Source: Streptomyces sp. sk2.1 (GTDB taxonomy: Bacteria > Actinomycetota > Actinomycetes > Streptomycetales > Streptomycetaceae). From it: DNA of 61,838 bases. The translations under genes were made by a program, and so were the position numbers. Where the stretch lies: contig NZ_RDBO01000077.1 in the NCBI RefSeq assembly GCF_008120935.1, positions 1,908,435 through 1,970,272 on the forward strand, in the 5' to 3' direction. Positions 19,567 through 27,406 of this stretch are shown piece by piece; within the stretch, counting starts at the first letter, position 1; every line of letters begins with the position of its first letter. The notes under the pieces are model-generated. The model saw only the letters and a list, made by a program, of their open reading frames with translations, made no database searches and had not been told where the DNA came from.

Positions 19567-20628
19567 TCACGGCACCCGGGCGGTCCACTCCTCGGTGCCG
19601 AACTTCGTCCGTACGAGCTCCTCGGCCCGCGCCATCTCCTCGTCCGTCACCTTGCCCCGCGTGAGGCCGTGCCGGGTGCGGAAGGAGTCGATCATCCGCT
19701 CGATGACGGCCTCGCGCGCCAGCCCCGTCTGACGGCGCAGCGGATCCACCCGCTTCTTCGCGCTCGCGGTGCCCTTGTCGGACAGCTTCTCCTTGCCGAT
19801 GCGCAGGACTTCGAGCATCTTGTCGGCGTCGATGTCGTACGACATGGTCACGTGGTGCAGCACGGCGCCCTCCCCGCCGACCACCCGCTTCTGCGCCGCG
19901 CCCGCGATCTTCCCGGCCTCCGTGGCGATGTCGTTGAGCGGCTGGTACCAGGCCCTGATGCCCATGTCGGCCAGGGCGCCGAGCACCCAGTCGTCGAGGT
20001 AGGCGTAGCTGTCGGCGAACGAGAGCCCGGAGACCAGGGCCTCCGGGACGGAGAGCGAGTACGTGATGGTGTTGCCGGGTTCCACGAACATGGCCCCGCC
20101 GCCGGACACCCGGCGCACGACCGTGACGCCGTGGCGCTCGGCGCCCTGCGGGTCCACCTCGTTGCGCAGGGACTGGAAGCTGCCGATGATCACGGCGGGG
20201 GAGGCCCACTCCCAGACCCGGAGCGTGGGCGGGCGGCGGCCCGCGGCGACCTCGGCGGTGATGACCTCGTCGAGCGCCATATGGAGCGCGGGGGACTGCG
20301 GGGCCTCGTGGATGAGCTGCCAGTCGTAGTCGCTCCACTCGGTGGCGTGCGCGAGGGCCCGGCGCACGGCGACGGCGACACCCTCGGAGGTGAGGCCGAG
20401 CATCACGGTCGAGGCGGGGAGCGCCGCGTCGATACGGGCGGCGAGGCCCGCGGTGTCGGTGTTGGCCGGTGCGCCCTCCAGCGCCGCGTCGATCGCGAGG
20501 ATCGCCTCGTCCGGTTCCAGGAAGAAGTCCCCGGCCACCCGCACGTTGCGCAGCGCCCCGCCCTCGACATCCAGATCCACCACGACGAGCTTGCCGCCGG
20601 GGACCTTGTACTCACCGTGCACAGCCAT
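19567..20628 (-). CDS. lplA: Lipoate-protein ligase with an N-terminal LplB-like domain
   Basis: A 353-aa lipoate--protein ligase family enzyme. The catalytic BPL/LplA domain spans about 110-300 with RRVSGGGAMFVEPGNTITYS and the lysine region EAGKIAGAAQKRVV followed by GGEGAVLHHVTMS. Residues 1-90 (EYKVPGGKLVVVDLDVEGG ... GDFFLEPDEAI) look like the accessory LplA C-terminal/LplB domain, here placed first. In E. coli LplA that domain is C-terminal, and in Thermoplasma it is a separate protein. ATG at 20628 has GGGAGG upstream. The enzyme would attach free lipoate to E2 or GcvH lysines. The C-terminal 60 residues are helical and charged. Confidence 0.82.
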   Translation of the reverse strand: MAVHGEYKVPGGKLVVVDLDVEGGALRNVRVAGDFFLEPDEAILAIDAALEGAPANTDTAGLAARIDAALPASTVMLGLTSEGVAVAVRRALAHATEWSDYDWQLIHEAPQSPALHMALDEVITAEVAAGRRPPTLRVWEWASPAVIIGSFQSLRNEVDPQGAERHGVTVVRRVSGGGAMFVEPGNTITYSLSVPEALVSGLSFADSYAYLDDWVLGALADMGIRAWYQPLNDIATEAGKIAGAAQKRVVGGEGAVLHHVTMSYDIDADKMLEVLRIGKEKLSDKGTASAKKRVDPLRRQTGLAREAVIERMIDSFRTRHGLTRGKVTDEEMARAEELVRTKFGTEEWTARVP

Positions 20629-20814
20629 GCCTCCCGTTCCGTCCGACCCACATCTTCGCAAATCGGTACCGACCAGGAACAACATCATCGCCGCACGATT
20701 TAGTCCGAACCCCCGCCCCGGAGGGGCCGGGCGTCGCGTCCCGGTCGCGGGAGAACACCCTTGCCCCGGGCCCTCGTGCGGCGGGGAGCGGGGGAAGTAA
20801 TAGCAGTCTGAGGA

Positions 20815-20828
20815 ATGCCTTAAGGCAT
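20815..20828. promoter_or_regulatory. 14-bp palindrome in the 350-bp lplA / LPMO intergenic region
   Basis: ATGCCTTAAGGCAT is a perfect palindrome in an AT-richer stretch about 150 bp upstream of the LPMO start. The rest of 20629-20978 holds the divergent promoters and no gene. A DasR-type site was looked for and not seen. Confidence 0.35.
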
Positions 20829-20978
20829 CCATAAGAATTGCCCGATACGGCTTTTGCCCGTCGGACGACCAGGTTTCGAGGGTTAGGTTGCTGATCGCCG
20901 GACCGCAGGACTCCGTACCGGGAGACCGCCCGGTACCCCCGTTCCCAAACACCACCGCAGGGTTGAGGAGTTCGTCCC

Positions 20979-21530
20979 ATGACCTTTTACCGCAAGGCCG
21001 CAGCATGCGCCGGAGCCGGTTCCGCAGCAATGTTCCTGACCGTTTCGCTGAGTGTTCCCGCGGCGGCGCACGGGTCGATGACGGATCCGGTGAGCCGGGT
21101 CTCCGCCTGTTACGCGGAGGGCGTGGAGTCGCCGCAGTCGGCGGCGTGCAAGGCGGCTGTCGCGGCGAGCGGGAAGCAGGCCTTCTACGACTGGAACGCG
21201 GTCAACATAGCCAATGCGGCCGGTAGGTCGAAGCAGATCATTCCGGACGGCAAGCTGTGCAGCGCGGCCAACGAGAAGTACCGGGGCCTGGATCTGCCCC
21301 GGGCGGACTGGCCGTCGACGAAGATGTCCGCGGGCGGCCACACCTTCCACTACAAGGGAACCGCCCCGCACAAGGGTTCCTTCGCGCTGTACATCACGAA
21401 GGACTCCTACGACCCGACGAAGCCGCTGAAGTGGTCGGACCTGGAGGCGAAGCCCTTCGTGGAGGTCGCCGACCCGAAGATGGAGAACGGCGACTACGTC
21501 TTCCGGGGCGATGTTCCCGCGAGGTCGTAC
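20979..21530 (+). pseudogene. AA10 lytic polysaccharide monooxygenase, 3'-truncated
   Basis: The frame starts at ATG 20979 (GAGGAG, spacing 8). A signal peptide of 30 residues ends PAAA, so the mature protein begins with the copper-ligand His31 (HGSMTDPVSR). The second copper His is likely in GTAPHKGSFALYITKD. AA10 homology runs to GDYVFRGDVPARS at about position 21527. There the expected C-terminal strand, with the tryptophan- and Phe/Tyr-containing segment and the last Cys, is replaced by 35 codons that are the antisense of etfB. The frame runs on to a stop at 21635. The axial copper residue and the final disulfide partner are lost, so the product should be inactive. The full family domain is about 50 residues longer. 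Confidence 0.75.
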
Positions 21531-21810
21531 CGTGCAGATCGTCGTCCTCGACATGCACCGCCCTGTCCGCACCCATCGACAACGCCTTGCGCAACGCGTC
21601 CCGCGCATCCTCCGGACCCACCGTCACCACGGTGACCTCCGCGTCATCCACCCCGTCCGCGATCTGCAACGCCTGCTCCACCGCGTACTCGTCGAGCTCC
21701 GACAACAGACCGTCCACATCCTCACGGTCCACCGTCAGATCATCGGCAAAACGCCGCTCACCCGTGGCATCGGGCACGTACTTCACACAGACAACGATCC
21801 TCAAGCTCAC
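21525..21810 (-). pseudogene. etfB: Electron transfer flavoprotein beta subunit, 3'-truncated
   Basis: GTG at 21810 (GGAGAG upstream) opens an EtfB N-terminus of about 94 residues: SLRIVVCVKYVPDATGERR, SELDEYAVEQALQIADG, VTVGPEDARDALRKALSMGA and VEDDDLHGT. Homology stops at about 21528, where the sequence becomes the antisense of the LPMO gene. The frame then continues as a meaningless tail to 21394. The AMP-binding C-terminal two thirds of EtfB are missing and no etfA follows. The promoter region faces the TetR gene and carries that regulator's likely operator. Confidence 0.8.
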
Positions 21811-21853
21811 GCCGGCTCTCCTACCTGGGTGTGGTTCGTAGAAACGACATTAT

Positions 21854-21866
21854 GGCACTCAGTACC
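21854..21866. promoter_or_regulatory. TetR operator copy between etfB fragment and TetR gene
   Basis: GGCACT-C-AGTACC is a near-palindrome matching GGCACT-N-AGTGCC. It lies 54 bp upstream of the TetR start and 44 bp upstream of the etfB start. Two further copies flank the 3' end of the TetR gene at 22649-22684. Presumed autoregulatory site that also controls etfB. Confidence 0.6.
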
Positions 21867-21919
21867 CCCTGTAAAGGAACCCGGTGCCAGAAAGCTCTTT
21901 TCGGTGCTACGTTCCCGGC

Positions 21920-22645
21920 ATGACTGACGCACGCAGACCGGCGAAGAAGGCCCCCATGCGGGAGGTGCTCGCCGAGGCGGCCTTCCAGCTCTTCCTGGAG
22001 CGGGGCTTCGAGCGGACGACGGTGGACGACATCGTGGCGCGGGCCGGGGTCGGGCGCCGGTCGTTCTTCCGGTACTTCCCCTCCAAGGAGGACGCGGTCT
22101 TCCCGGACCACGAGCGGTGCCTCGCCGACATGACCGCCTTCCTCGCGGAGGCCGGTGACGCCGAGCCGGTCGACGCGGTGAGCGACGCGGCCCGGCTGGT
22201 GCTGCGCATGTACTCCGCCAACCCCGAGTTCTCCGTCCAGCGCTACCGGCTCACCCGGGAGGTGCCCGGACTGCGCACCTACGAACTGTCCGTGGTGCGC
22301 CGGTACGAACAGACACTGGCCGGCTACCTCCGCGGGCGGTACGGCGACTCGGCCGACGGCGCGCTGCGGGCCGAGGTGATCGCCGCGTCCGTGGTCGCCG
22401 CGCACAACAACGGGCTGCGGAGCTGGCTGCGTTCGGGCGGTGAGGGCGACGCGGAGGCCGCCGTCGACCACGCGCTCGGGCTGGTGCGCCGGATGTGGGG
22501 GAGCGGGACGGACGAAAGCGCGGCGCCGCCCTCGGCCGACGGCGACGTGGTGGTGATGGTCGCGGCGAAGGGCGCCCCGATGTGGCGCGTCGTCCAGCAG
22601 GTCGAATCGGCCCTCGGGCAGGGCGGACGCCCCGGAACGGCATGA
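21920..22645 (+). CDS. TetR-family regulator
   Basis: A 241-aa TetR repressor. The helix-turn-helix lies at about 20-65 (FQLFLERGFERTTVDDIVARAGVGRRSFFRYFPSKED). The C-terminal ligand domain has RYRLTREVPGLRTYELSVVRRYEQ. ATG at 21920 gives the normal N-terminus; an upstream ATG at 21884 lacks a ribosome site. The gene is divergent from the etfB fragment and is followed by a DUF35 gene, with operator copies at both borders. Regulators in this setting usually sense acyl-CoA or steroid-like ligands. The C-terminal 45 residues (VVMVAAKGAPMWRVVQQ) extend beyond the usual domain. Confidence 0.85.
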   Translation: MTDARRPAKKAPMREVLAEAAFQLFLERGFERTTVDDIVARAGVGRRSFFRYFPSKEDAVFPDHERCLADMTAFLAEAGDAEPVDAVSDAARLVLRMYSANPEFSVQRYRLTREVPGLRTYELSVVRRYEQTLAGYLRGRYGDSADGALRAEVIAASVVAAHNNGLRSWLRSGGEGDAEAAVDHALGLVRRMWGSGTDESAAPPSADGDVVVMVAAKGAPMWRVVQQVESALGQGGRPGTA

Positions 22646-22648
22646 TCT

Positions 22649-22684
22649 GGCACTGAGTGTCTTTACGTTTCGACACTCAGTGCC
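22649..22684. promoter_or_regulatory. Paired TetR operators upstream of the DUF35 gene
   Basis: GGCACTGAGTGTC (22649-22661) and its exact reverse complement GACACTCAGTGCC (22672-22684) are separated by 10 bp. Each arm is itself a near-palindrome of the form GGCACT-N-AGTGCC, so the element is either two adjacent operators 23 bp apart or one large hairpin. It starts 3 bp after the TetR stop and ends 66 bp before the DUF35 start. Confidence 0.7.
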
Positions 22685-22750
22685 CTATGGTGCGGACGCG
22701 TGCCGACGCGCAGACGCGGCGCGCTCCGAGCCGAGCGCAGGGGGTCGAAC

Positions 22751-23134
22751 GTGTCCCAGTCGTCAAGTGGCACCGCGCGGACGGTGCATGAGGAAGCCGG
22801 CCTGACCTACCACCGATGCCGCTGGTGCGGCACGGCCTCCTTCCGGAGGCTGCTGTGCCCGGTGTGCGCGTCCAGCGACCTGGAGTCCGAACACAGCGCC
22901 GGTCCCGGCGTCGTGGTGCGGTCGGGCGTGGTGCACCGCTACACGGAGGCGGCCCGCAACGAGTCCCTCGTCCGGTTCCCCGAAGGCTTCGTGTTCCGCT
23001 GCCGGGTCGTGGGCGCCGCGCCGGACCGGGTGGCGGTCGGCGCCCGGGTGCGCCCGGCCGTCGTCGAGGGCCCGGACACGGGAGAGGTGGTCTTCGAACT
23101 CTGCGACCCGCCGGGACACGACGACTGGTACTGA
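22751..23134 (+). CDS. Zn-ribbon OB-fold protein (DUF35 family)
   Basis: A 127-aa DUF35-type protein. The rubredoxin-like zinc ribbon is at about 20-42 (CRWCG ... CPVCAS, two CxxC pairs), followed by an OB-fold with GVVHRYTEAARNES and RCRVVGAAPDRVAVGARV. Family members bind acyl-CoA thiolases or hydratases in lipid and steroid catabolism and bind CoA or nucleic acid. GTG at 22751 (AGGGG upstream) is chosen over an Arg-rich upstream extension. No thiolase adjoins it here. The TetR operator pair directly upstream suggests control by the preceding regulator. Confidence 0.8.
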   Translation: MSQSSSGTARTVHEEAGLTYHRCRWCGTASFRRLLCPVCASSDLESEHSAGPGVVVRSGVVHRYTEAARNESLVRFPEGFVFRCRVVGAAPDRVAVGARVRPAVVEGPDTGEVVFELCDPPGHDDWY

Positions 23135-23215
23135 CGCCGACCGGGCACGTCCCCGTTCACGTCCCCGTCACCACCGGGTCGTCGGCGCCGGGGAGGGACA
23201 TGATTGGCTGGGGGC

Positions 23216-24061
23216 ATGATCGATGACTTTCTCGCCCAGACCGCCGGGGACGCCGGACACCTGACCGAGGTCGAGGCGGCGGTGCGCGCCGCCGCCGCTG
23301 CCGAGATCATGCCCCGCCACCGGCAGCTGTCCGCGCACGAGATCGTCGAGAAGAACGGCCCGCACGACCTCGTCACCGTCGCCGACCGCCTCGCCGAGGA
23401 ACACCTCACCGCCGCCCTCACCGAGCTCCTGCCCGGCTCCGTCGTCGTCGGCGAGGAGGCGGTGCACGCCGACCCCGGGGTGTACGACGCCCTGGGCGGC
23501 GACGCCCCGGTGTGGATCGTCGACCCGGTCGACGGCACCCGTCAGTTCGTCCGGGGCGAGCAGGGCTTCTGCACCCTGGTGGCCCTCGCCCACCGCGGCG
23601 AGCTCCTCGCCTCGTGGACGTACGCACCGGCCCTGGACGAGATGGCGATCGCGGTCCGCGGCCGCGGTGCCACGCTCAACGGCAGGCCGATACGGTCGGG
23701 GGCGCCCGCCCCCGGTGCCGTCCTGCGCGTGGCGATGTCGCACCCCGACTACACCACCGACGCCCAGAAGCGCGCCCTGCTCGGCCTGCGCACCGAGGGC
23801 ATCGACGCCCGCCCCTGCGGCTCGGCGGGGCTCGAATACCTCGACATCGCCCGCGGGGTCAAGGACGCCGTCGCCTTCAACTGGGAGTACGCCTGGGACC
23901 ACGCGGCGGGCCTGCTGCTGGTCACCGAGGCGGGCGGCGCCCAGGCCACCCTCTCCGGCGCACCGTTCCGCATCGCGGGCGGCAACGACCTGCCGTTCAC
24001 CGCGGCACGCGACGGGGCGACCGCCGCCCGCGTCCTCGAGGCGCTGCGCACCGGAGCCTGA
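23216..24061 (+). CDS. Inositol-monophosphatase family phosphatase
   Basis: A 281-aa Mg2+-dependent sugar-phosphatase fold protein with the family metal sites: GEEAVHAD, the signature WIVDPVDGTRQFVRG, and WEYAWDHAAGLLLVTEAGG. Substrates in the family include inositol-1-phosphate, fructose-1,6-bisphosphate, histidinol phosphate and PAP; sequence alone does not decide. The ATG at 23216 yields MIDDFLAQTAG; a TTG at 23204 is an alternative. The gene stands alone between the DUF35 gene and a convergent nucleotidyltransferase. Confidence 0.85.
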   Translation: MIDDFLAQTAGDAGHLTEVEAAVRAAAAAEIMPRHRQLSAHEIVEKNGPHDLVTVADRLAEEHLTAALTELLPGSVVVGEEAVHADPGVYDALGGDAPVWIVDPVDGTRQFVRGEQGFCTLVALAHRGELLASWTYAPALDEMAIAVRGRGATLNGRPIRSGAPAPGAVLRVAMSHPDYTTDAQKRALLGLRTEGIDARPCGSAGLEYLDIARGVKDAVAFNWEYAWDHAAGLLLVTEAGGAQATLSGAPFRIAGGNDLPFTAARDGATAARVLEALRTGA

Positions 24062-24148
24062 CCGGCCGCTCCCGTCCGGCCGCCGTCGCCGTACTGCTCC
24101 GGGAGCCGCCGCCGTACCGTCCCGGGGCGTACGGCGGGTCCCGGGATT

Positions 24149-24982
24149 TCAGGCGCCCGGCGCGATCGCCGACCGCACCTCGCGCACCAGCTCCGCCGCC
24201 CGCTCGACCGCCGCCCCGTCCAGCCCCCGCAACACCGCGTCGACCCGGTCGGCGTAGCCCGCCGGAGTGTCCGGCAGCGCCGCCGCGGCGGCCGTGGCGC
24301 CCTTCTCGTTGAGGCACCAGACACGATGGTGGGCGTGCAGGGACTGGGCCAGGACGCCGAACGCCCGCGACAGGCACAGGGCGACATGGAGCGTGTCGCC
24401 GGCGGGCGCCGACTTGCGGGCCGCCGCCACCGAGAAGTCCGCCTCCCACGCGGCTTCGACGAGCGCGGTGCGCAGCGGCTCCGGATAGTGCCTCGTGCGT
24501 TCCTGAAGATCCGTCAACTCGCCCCGTGGGTCGGCCAGTACACGGCCCATCGCGACCTCGCCGGGGTACGCGGGGGACCAGAAGCCCAACGGATGCCCCG
24601 GCTGCACGCCCACTTCGAAGCGGCCCTCGCGGCAGCCCTCCCAGACCGCCTCCACCCGGTCCAGGTCGCGCAGGATCCAGTCCACCGCGACGCCGTCCAC
24701 CCGCAGCCACGTCCCGCCGTCGACCCAGGGGCCCCAGCCGCCGGGACCGGCGACCTCGGCCGGGGCGCCCTGCGCCTCGGCCGCCAGCGCGGTCAGCGCG
24801 GCCACGTCGGGCGTGCCGCGGTAGTACAGGCCCAGATCCCAGTCGGAGTCCGGGCGATGGGTGCCGCGAGCCCGGCTGCCGCCCAGGGCGACGGCCCGGA
24901 TTCCGGGCAGGCCGACCAGGCGGGAGGCCATGTCGAGGATGTGGGCGGGCACGGGCGCGGCGGGGGAGTTCGGTTGGTTCAT
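24149..24982 (-). CDS. Nucleotidyltransferase-domain protein (minimal NTase type)
   Basis: A 277-aa protein with a pol-beta-like nucleotidyltransferase head: GGSRARGTHRPDSDWDLGLY (G-S plus D-x-D) at residues 34-53 and a third acidic residue in GVAVDWILRDLDR. The C-terminal half is helical (LVEAAWEADFSVAAARKSA) like kanamycin-type nucleotidyltransferases and DUF4037-like proteins. Such proteins may adenylylate antibiotics or cellular targets. There is no MNT/HEPN neighbour, so a toxin-antitoxin role has no support. The start at 24982 gives a Pro-rich 12-residue leader; the gene is divergent from the FAD oxidoreductase gene. Confidence 0.75.
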   Translation of the reverse strand: MNQPNSPAAPVPAHILDMASRLVGLPGIRAVALGGSRARGTHRPDSDWDLGLYYRGTPDVAALTALAAEAQGAPAEVAGPGGWGPWVDGGTWLRVDGVAVDWILRDLDRVEAVWEGCREGRFEVGVQPGHPLGFWSPAYPGEVAMGRVLADPRGELTDLQERTRHYPEPLRTALVEAAWEADFSVAAARKSAPAGDTLHVALCLSRAFGVLAQSLHAHHRVWCLNEKGATAAAAALPDTPAGYADRVDAVLRGLDGAAVERAAELVREVRSAIAPGA

Positions 24983-25068
24983 CGCGCGTGACCCTACCCC
25001 CGGCCGGGTCGCCGGCGCCTCGGAATATCCTGGGTGTCCTGGCCGTCGGCTGACGAAGGAGTCCGAAG

Positions 25069-26484
25069 GTGCCGTCGATGCTCGATGCAGTCGTCGTGGG
25101 GGCGGGCCCCAACGGACTGACCGCCGCGGTCGAACTGGCCCGCCGCGGCTTCGCCGTGGAGGTCTTCGAAGCGGAAGGGACCGTCGGGGGCGGCGCCCGC
25201 ACCGAGGAGCTGACCCTCCCCGGCTTCCGCCACGACCCCTGTTCCGCCGTCCACCCGCTGGGCATCGGCTCGCCCGCGTTCGACGCGATGCCGCTCGCCC
25301 GGCACGGCCTGGAGTGGATCCAGCCCGAGCTGGCGCTCGCCCACCCGTTCCCGGACGGCACGGCCGCCGTGCTCACCGGCTCGGTGGGGGAGAGCGCCAT
25401 GTCGCTGGGCGCGCGGGACGCGGGCGCGTACCGCAGGCTCGTCGCCCCGTACCTCGGCCACTGGGACACCCTCGCCGAGGACTTCCTGCGCACCCCGTGG
25501 GACGGGCTGCCCCGCGACCCGTACCGCTGGGTGCGGTTCGGGCTCGACGCGCTCCAGCCCGCCTCGCTGATCTCCCGCCGCTTCCGCGGGGAGAAGGCGC
25601 GCGGACTGTTCGCCGGGCTGGCCGCCCACGCCATAGCCCCCACCAGCGGCCTGGCCACCGGCGGGATCGCCCTGCTCTTCGCGCTGGCGGCGCACGAGAA
25701 GGGCTGGCCCGTGCCGCGCGGCGGGTCGCAGTCCATCTCCGACGCCCTCGCCTCGTACCTGCGCGAACAGGGCGGCGCGATCCACACCGGTACGGAGGTC
25801 AAGCGGCTCGACGAGCTCCCGCCCGCCCGCGCCTACGTCTTCGACACCTCGCCGACCGCCGTCGCCCGCATCGCGGGGCTCGGCCGGGCCTACCGCGGCT
25901 ACCGGTACGGCGCCTCCTGCTTCAAGATCGACTACGCCCTGTCGGGTCCCGTCCCCTGGACCGCGGAGGAGGCCCGGCGCGCCGGAACGGTCCACATCGG
26001 CCCCACCGCGGGCGAGATCGACTCCGCGCTGACGGCCGCGGTGAAGGGGCACGACCCGAGCGTGCCGTTCCTGATCACCGCGCAGCCCAGCCTGGTCGAC
26101 CCGTCCCGCGCCCCCGAGGGCCGGCACGTCTTCTGGGCGTACGGGCACGTCCCGGCGGGCTGGGAGGGCGACGCCACCGACGTCATCGAACGCCAGCTGG
26201 AACGCTTCGCCCCCGGCTTCCGCGACCTGGTGCTCGCCCGCGCGGTCGCCGGGCCGCCGCAACTCGCCGCGCGCAACGCCAACTACGTCGACGGCGACAT
26301 CGCGTGCGGTGCGTTCGCCGGGCTGCAGACGGTGCTCCGCCCCAAGCTCGCCCGCGTCCCGTACGCGACGGCGCACCCGGCGGTGTTCCTGTGCTCCTCG
26401 GCCACCCCGCCCGGCCCCGGCGTGCACGGGATGTCCGGTCACCACGCGGCGAAGGCGGTCTGGCGGCGGCTCCGGGCCTCCTGA
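25069..26484 (+). CDS. FAD-dependent oxidoreductase, phytoene-desaturase-like
   Basis: A 471-aa flavoprotein. GTG at 25069 (AAGGAG, spacing 8) precedes the Rossmann motif VVVGAGPNGLTAAVELARRGFAV, then EAEGTVGGGARTEELTLPGF typical of the CrtI/amine-oxidase superfamily. The C-terminus carries the second FAD-binding piece LCSSATPPGPGVHGMSGHHAA. No carotenoid genes adjoin, and CrtI-specific segments are weak. It is best called an NAD(P)/FAD-dependent oxidoreductase of the pyridine nucleotide-disulphide/phytoene dehydrogenase-related group with unknown substrate. Confidence 0.8.
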   Translation: MPSMLDAVVVGAGPNGLTAAVELARRGFAVEVFEAEGTVGGGARTEELTLPGFRHDPCSAVHPLGIGSPAFDAMPLARHGLEWIQPELALAHPFPDGTAAVLTGSVGESAMSLGARDAGAYRRLVAPYLGHWDTLAEDFLRTPWDGLPRDPYRWVRFGLDALQPASLISRRFRGEKARGLFAGLAAHAIAPTSGLATGGIALLFALAAHEKGWPVPRGGSQSISDALASYLREQGGAIHTGTEVKRLDELPPARAYVFDTSPTAVARIAGLGRAYRGYRYGASCFKIDYALSGPVPWTAEEARRAGTVHIGPTAGEIDSALTAAVKGHDPSVPFLITAQPSLVDPSRAPEGRHVFWAYGHVPAGWEGDATDVIERQLERFAPGFRDLVLARAVAGPPQLAARNANYVDGDIACGAFAGLQTVLRPKLARVPYATAHPAVFLCSSATPPGPGVHGMSGHHAAKAVWRRLRAS

Positions 26485-26808
26485 AGACGGTTCCGGGGCC
26501 GGGCGGTCCGACAGCTGCTCCACGGCGATCGCGCCGGTGCGCCGCCACTCGCGCACGAGGACGACGGTCCGCCCCGTGGAGCCGGCCGCCATGATCCCGT
26601 ACCGGGCGCCGGGCCGCGGATGGCGCCCCTTCAGCAGGCGCACGCCCACCAGCGGCTGCCCGTCCTCCGACAGGACCCGTCCGCCGTCGGCCCGGGTGGA
26701 TTCGGCGAAGTCGCAGAGTGTCCCGATGAGTTCACGGAGTCGGCCGGGTTCCAGGGGGGGGCGGTCATCCGGCCCCGGCCACGGGGCCGGGGCGAACGGA
26801 CCGCTCAC
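26485..26808 (-). CDS. Hypothetical protein with missing natural stop
   Basis: GTG at 26808 overlaps the TGA of the upstream gene (GTGA), and the first ~100 codons look like a real small protein: LRELIGTLCDFAESTRADGG, RVLSEDGQPLVGVRLLKG and GRTVVLVREWRRTGAIAVEQLSD. No family is recognised. The frame does not stop before entering the antisense of the FAD oxidoreductase and stays open to 24994, which would give about 600 residues of implausible composition. The interval given is only the part with coding character. A frameshift or lost stop near the convergent end is the simplest explanation. Confidence 0.45.
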
Positions 26809-27242
26809 CGTTCCCCACCCGCTTCCGGCCATTCCCCCTGCACCTCGTCGAGTGTGCGCGACCGCGCCTGCGGGGACTCGCCGCGGGGCGGGCCGAAGGC
26901 GCGCCGCAGCCACTGCGCGAGCCGGTCCCCGAAGTCCTCGGCGGAGACGATGTCCGAGGCCGGGAGCGGCTCGAAGCCGTCGGGGGAGGCGAAGAGGTCG
27001 ACATCGGCCCAGCCGCCCCGGAACAGCACCACGGACAGCTCGGTGTCGTCCGGACCGCGGGCGGCGACTCCCAGCGAGTCGGGGTCGCCCACCCGCGCCC
27101 GGTCGGTTTCCAGCGGCTGGGGCCAGGACGCCTCCGCGTCCCGCCACGTCACCGGGGCGAACACCACTCCGCGGTCGCGCCAGGGCGCTGCCCGGTCGGC
27201 GAGCACGGCGGCGGCCCGATCGAGATCGACGATTCGCTCCAT
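26805..27242 (-). CDS. Hypothetical protein, 145 aa
   Basis: ATG at 27242 (weak ribosome site) opens a frame beginning MERIVDLDRAAAVLADRAAPW. It has a mixed alpha/beta look with SVVLFRGGWADVDLFASPDG in the middle and an Arg-rich amphipathic helix LAQWLRRAFGPP near the end. No family is recognised. The 4-nt overlap with the following small gene indicates an operon, and the shared small size suggests that the two products work together. Divergent from the Ada-AlkA gene. Confidence 0.6.
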   Translation of the reverse strand: MERIVDLDRAAAVLADRAAPWRDRGVVFAPVTWRDAEASWPQPLETDRARVGDPDSLGVAARGPDDTELSVVLFRGGWADVDLFASPDGFEPLPASDIVSAEDFGDRLAQWLRRAFGPPRGESPQARSRTLDEVQGEWPEAGGER

Positions 27243-27406
27243 CCCGGGAGCATGGCCGACCGGAGTCCCGCCATCCACCGTTTTGCCGGGCGGAACGGCG
27301 AAACGCCGCCGACGGGCGGGGAAGCGAATCCGAAGGGTCCTGGCAGTGCCGCGTCGATGTCGGAATTCCGCCAGCCCTCCAGGGGCCCGTACCGGATGCT
27401 TGAGGC

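Noticed and set aside
20629..20978. DasR (dre) operator upstream of the LPMO gene
   Set aside because: No TGGTCTAGACCA-like sequence was found; only an unrelated 14-bp palindrome.
24149..24982. MNT/HEPN toxin-antitoxin system
   Set aside because: A minimal nucleotidyltransferase core is present, but no HEPN-domain gene adjoins it.
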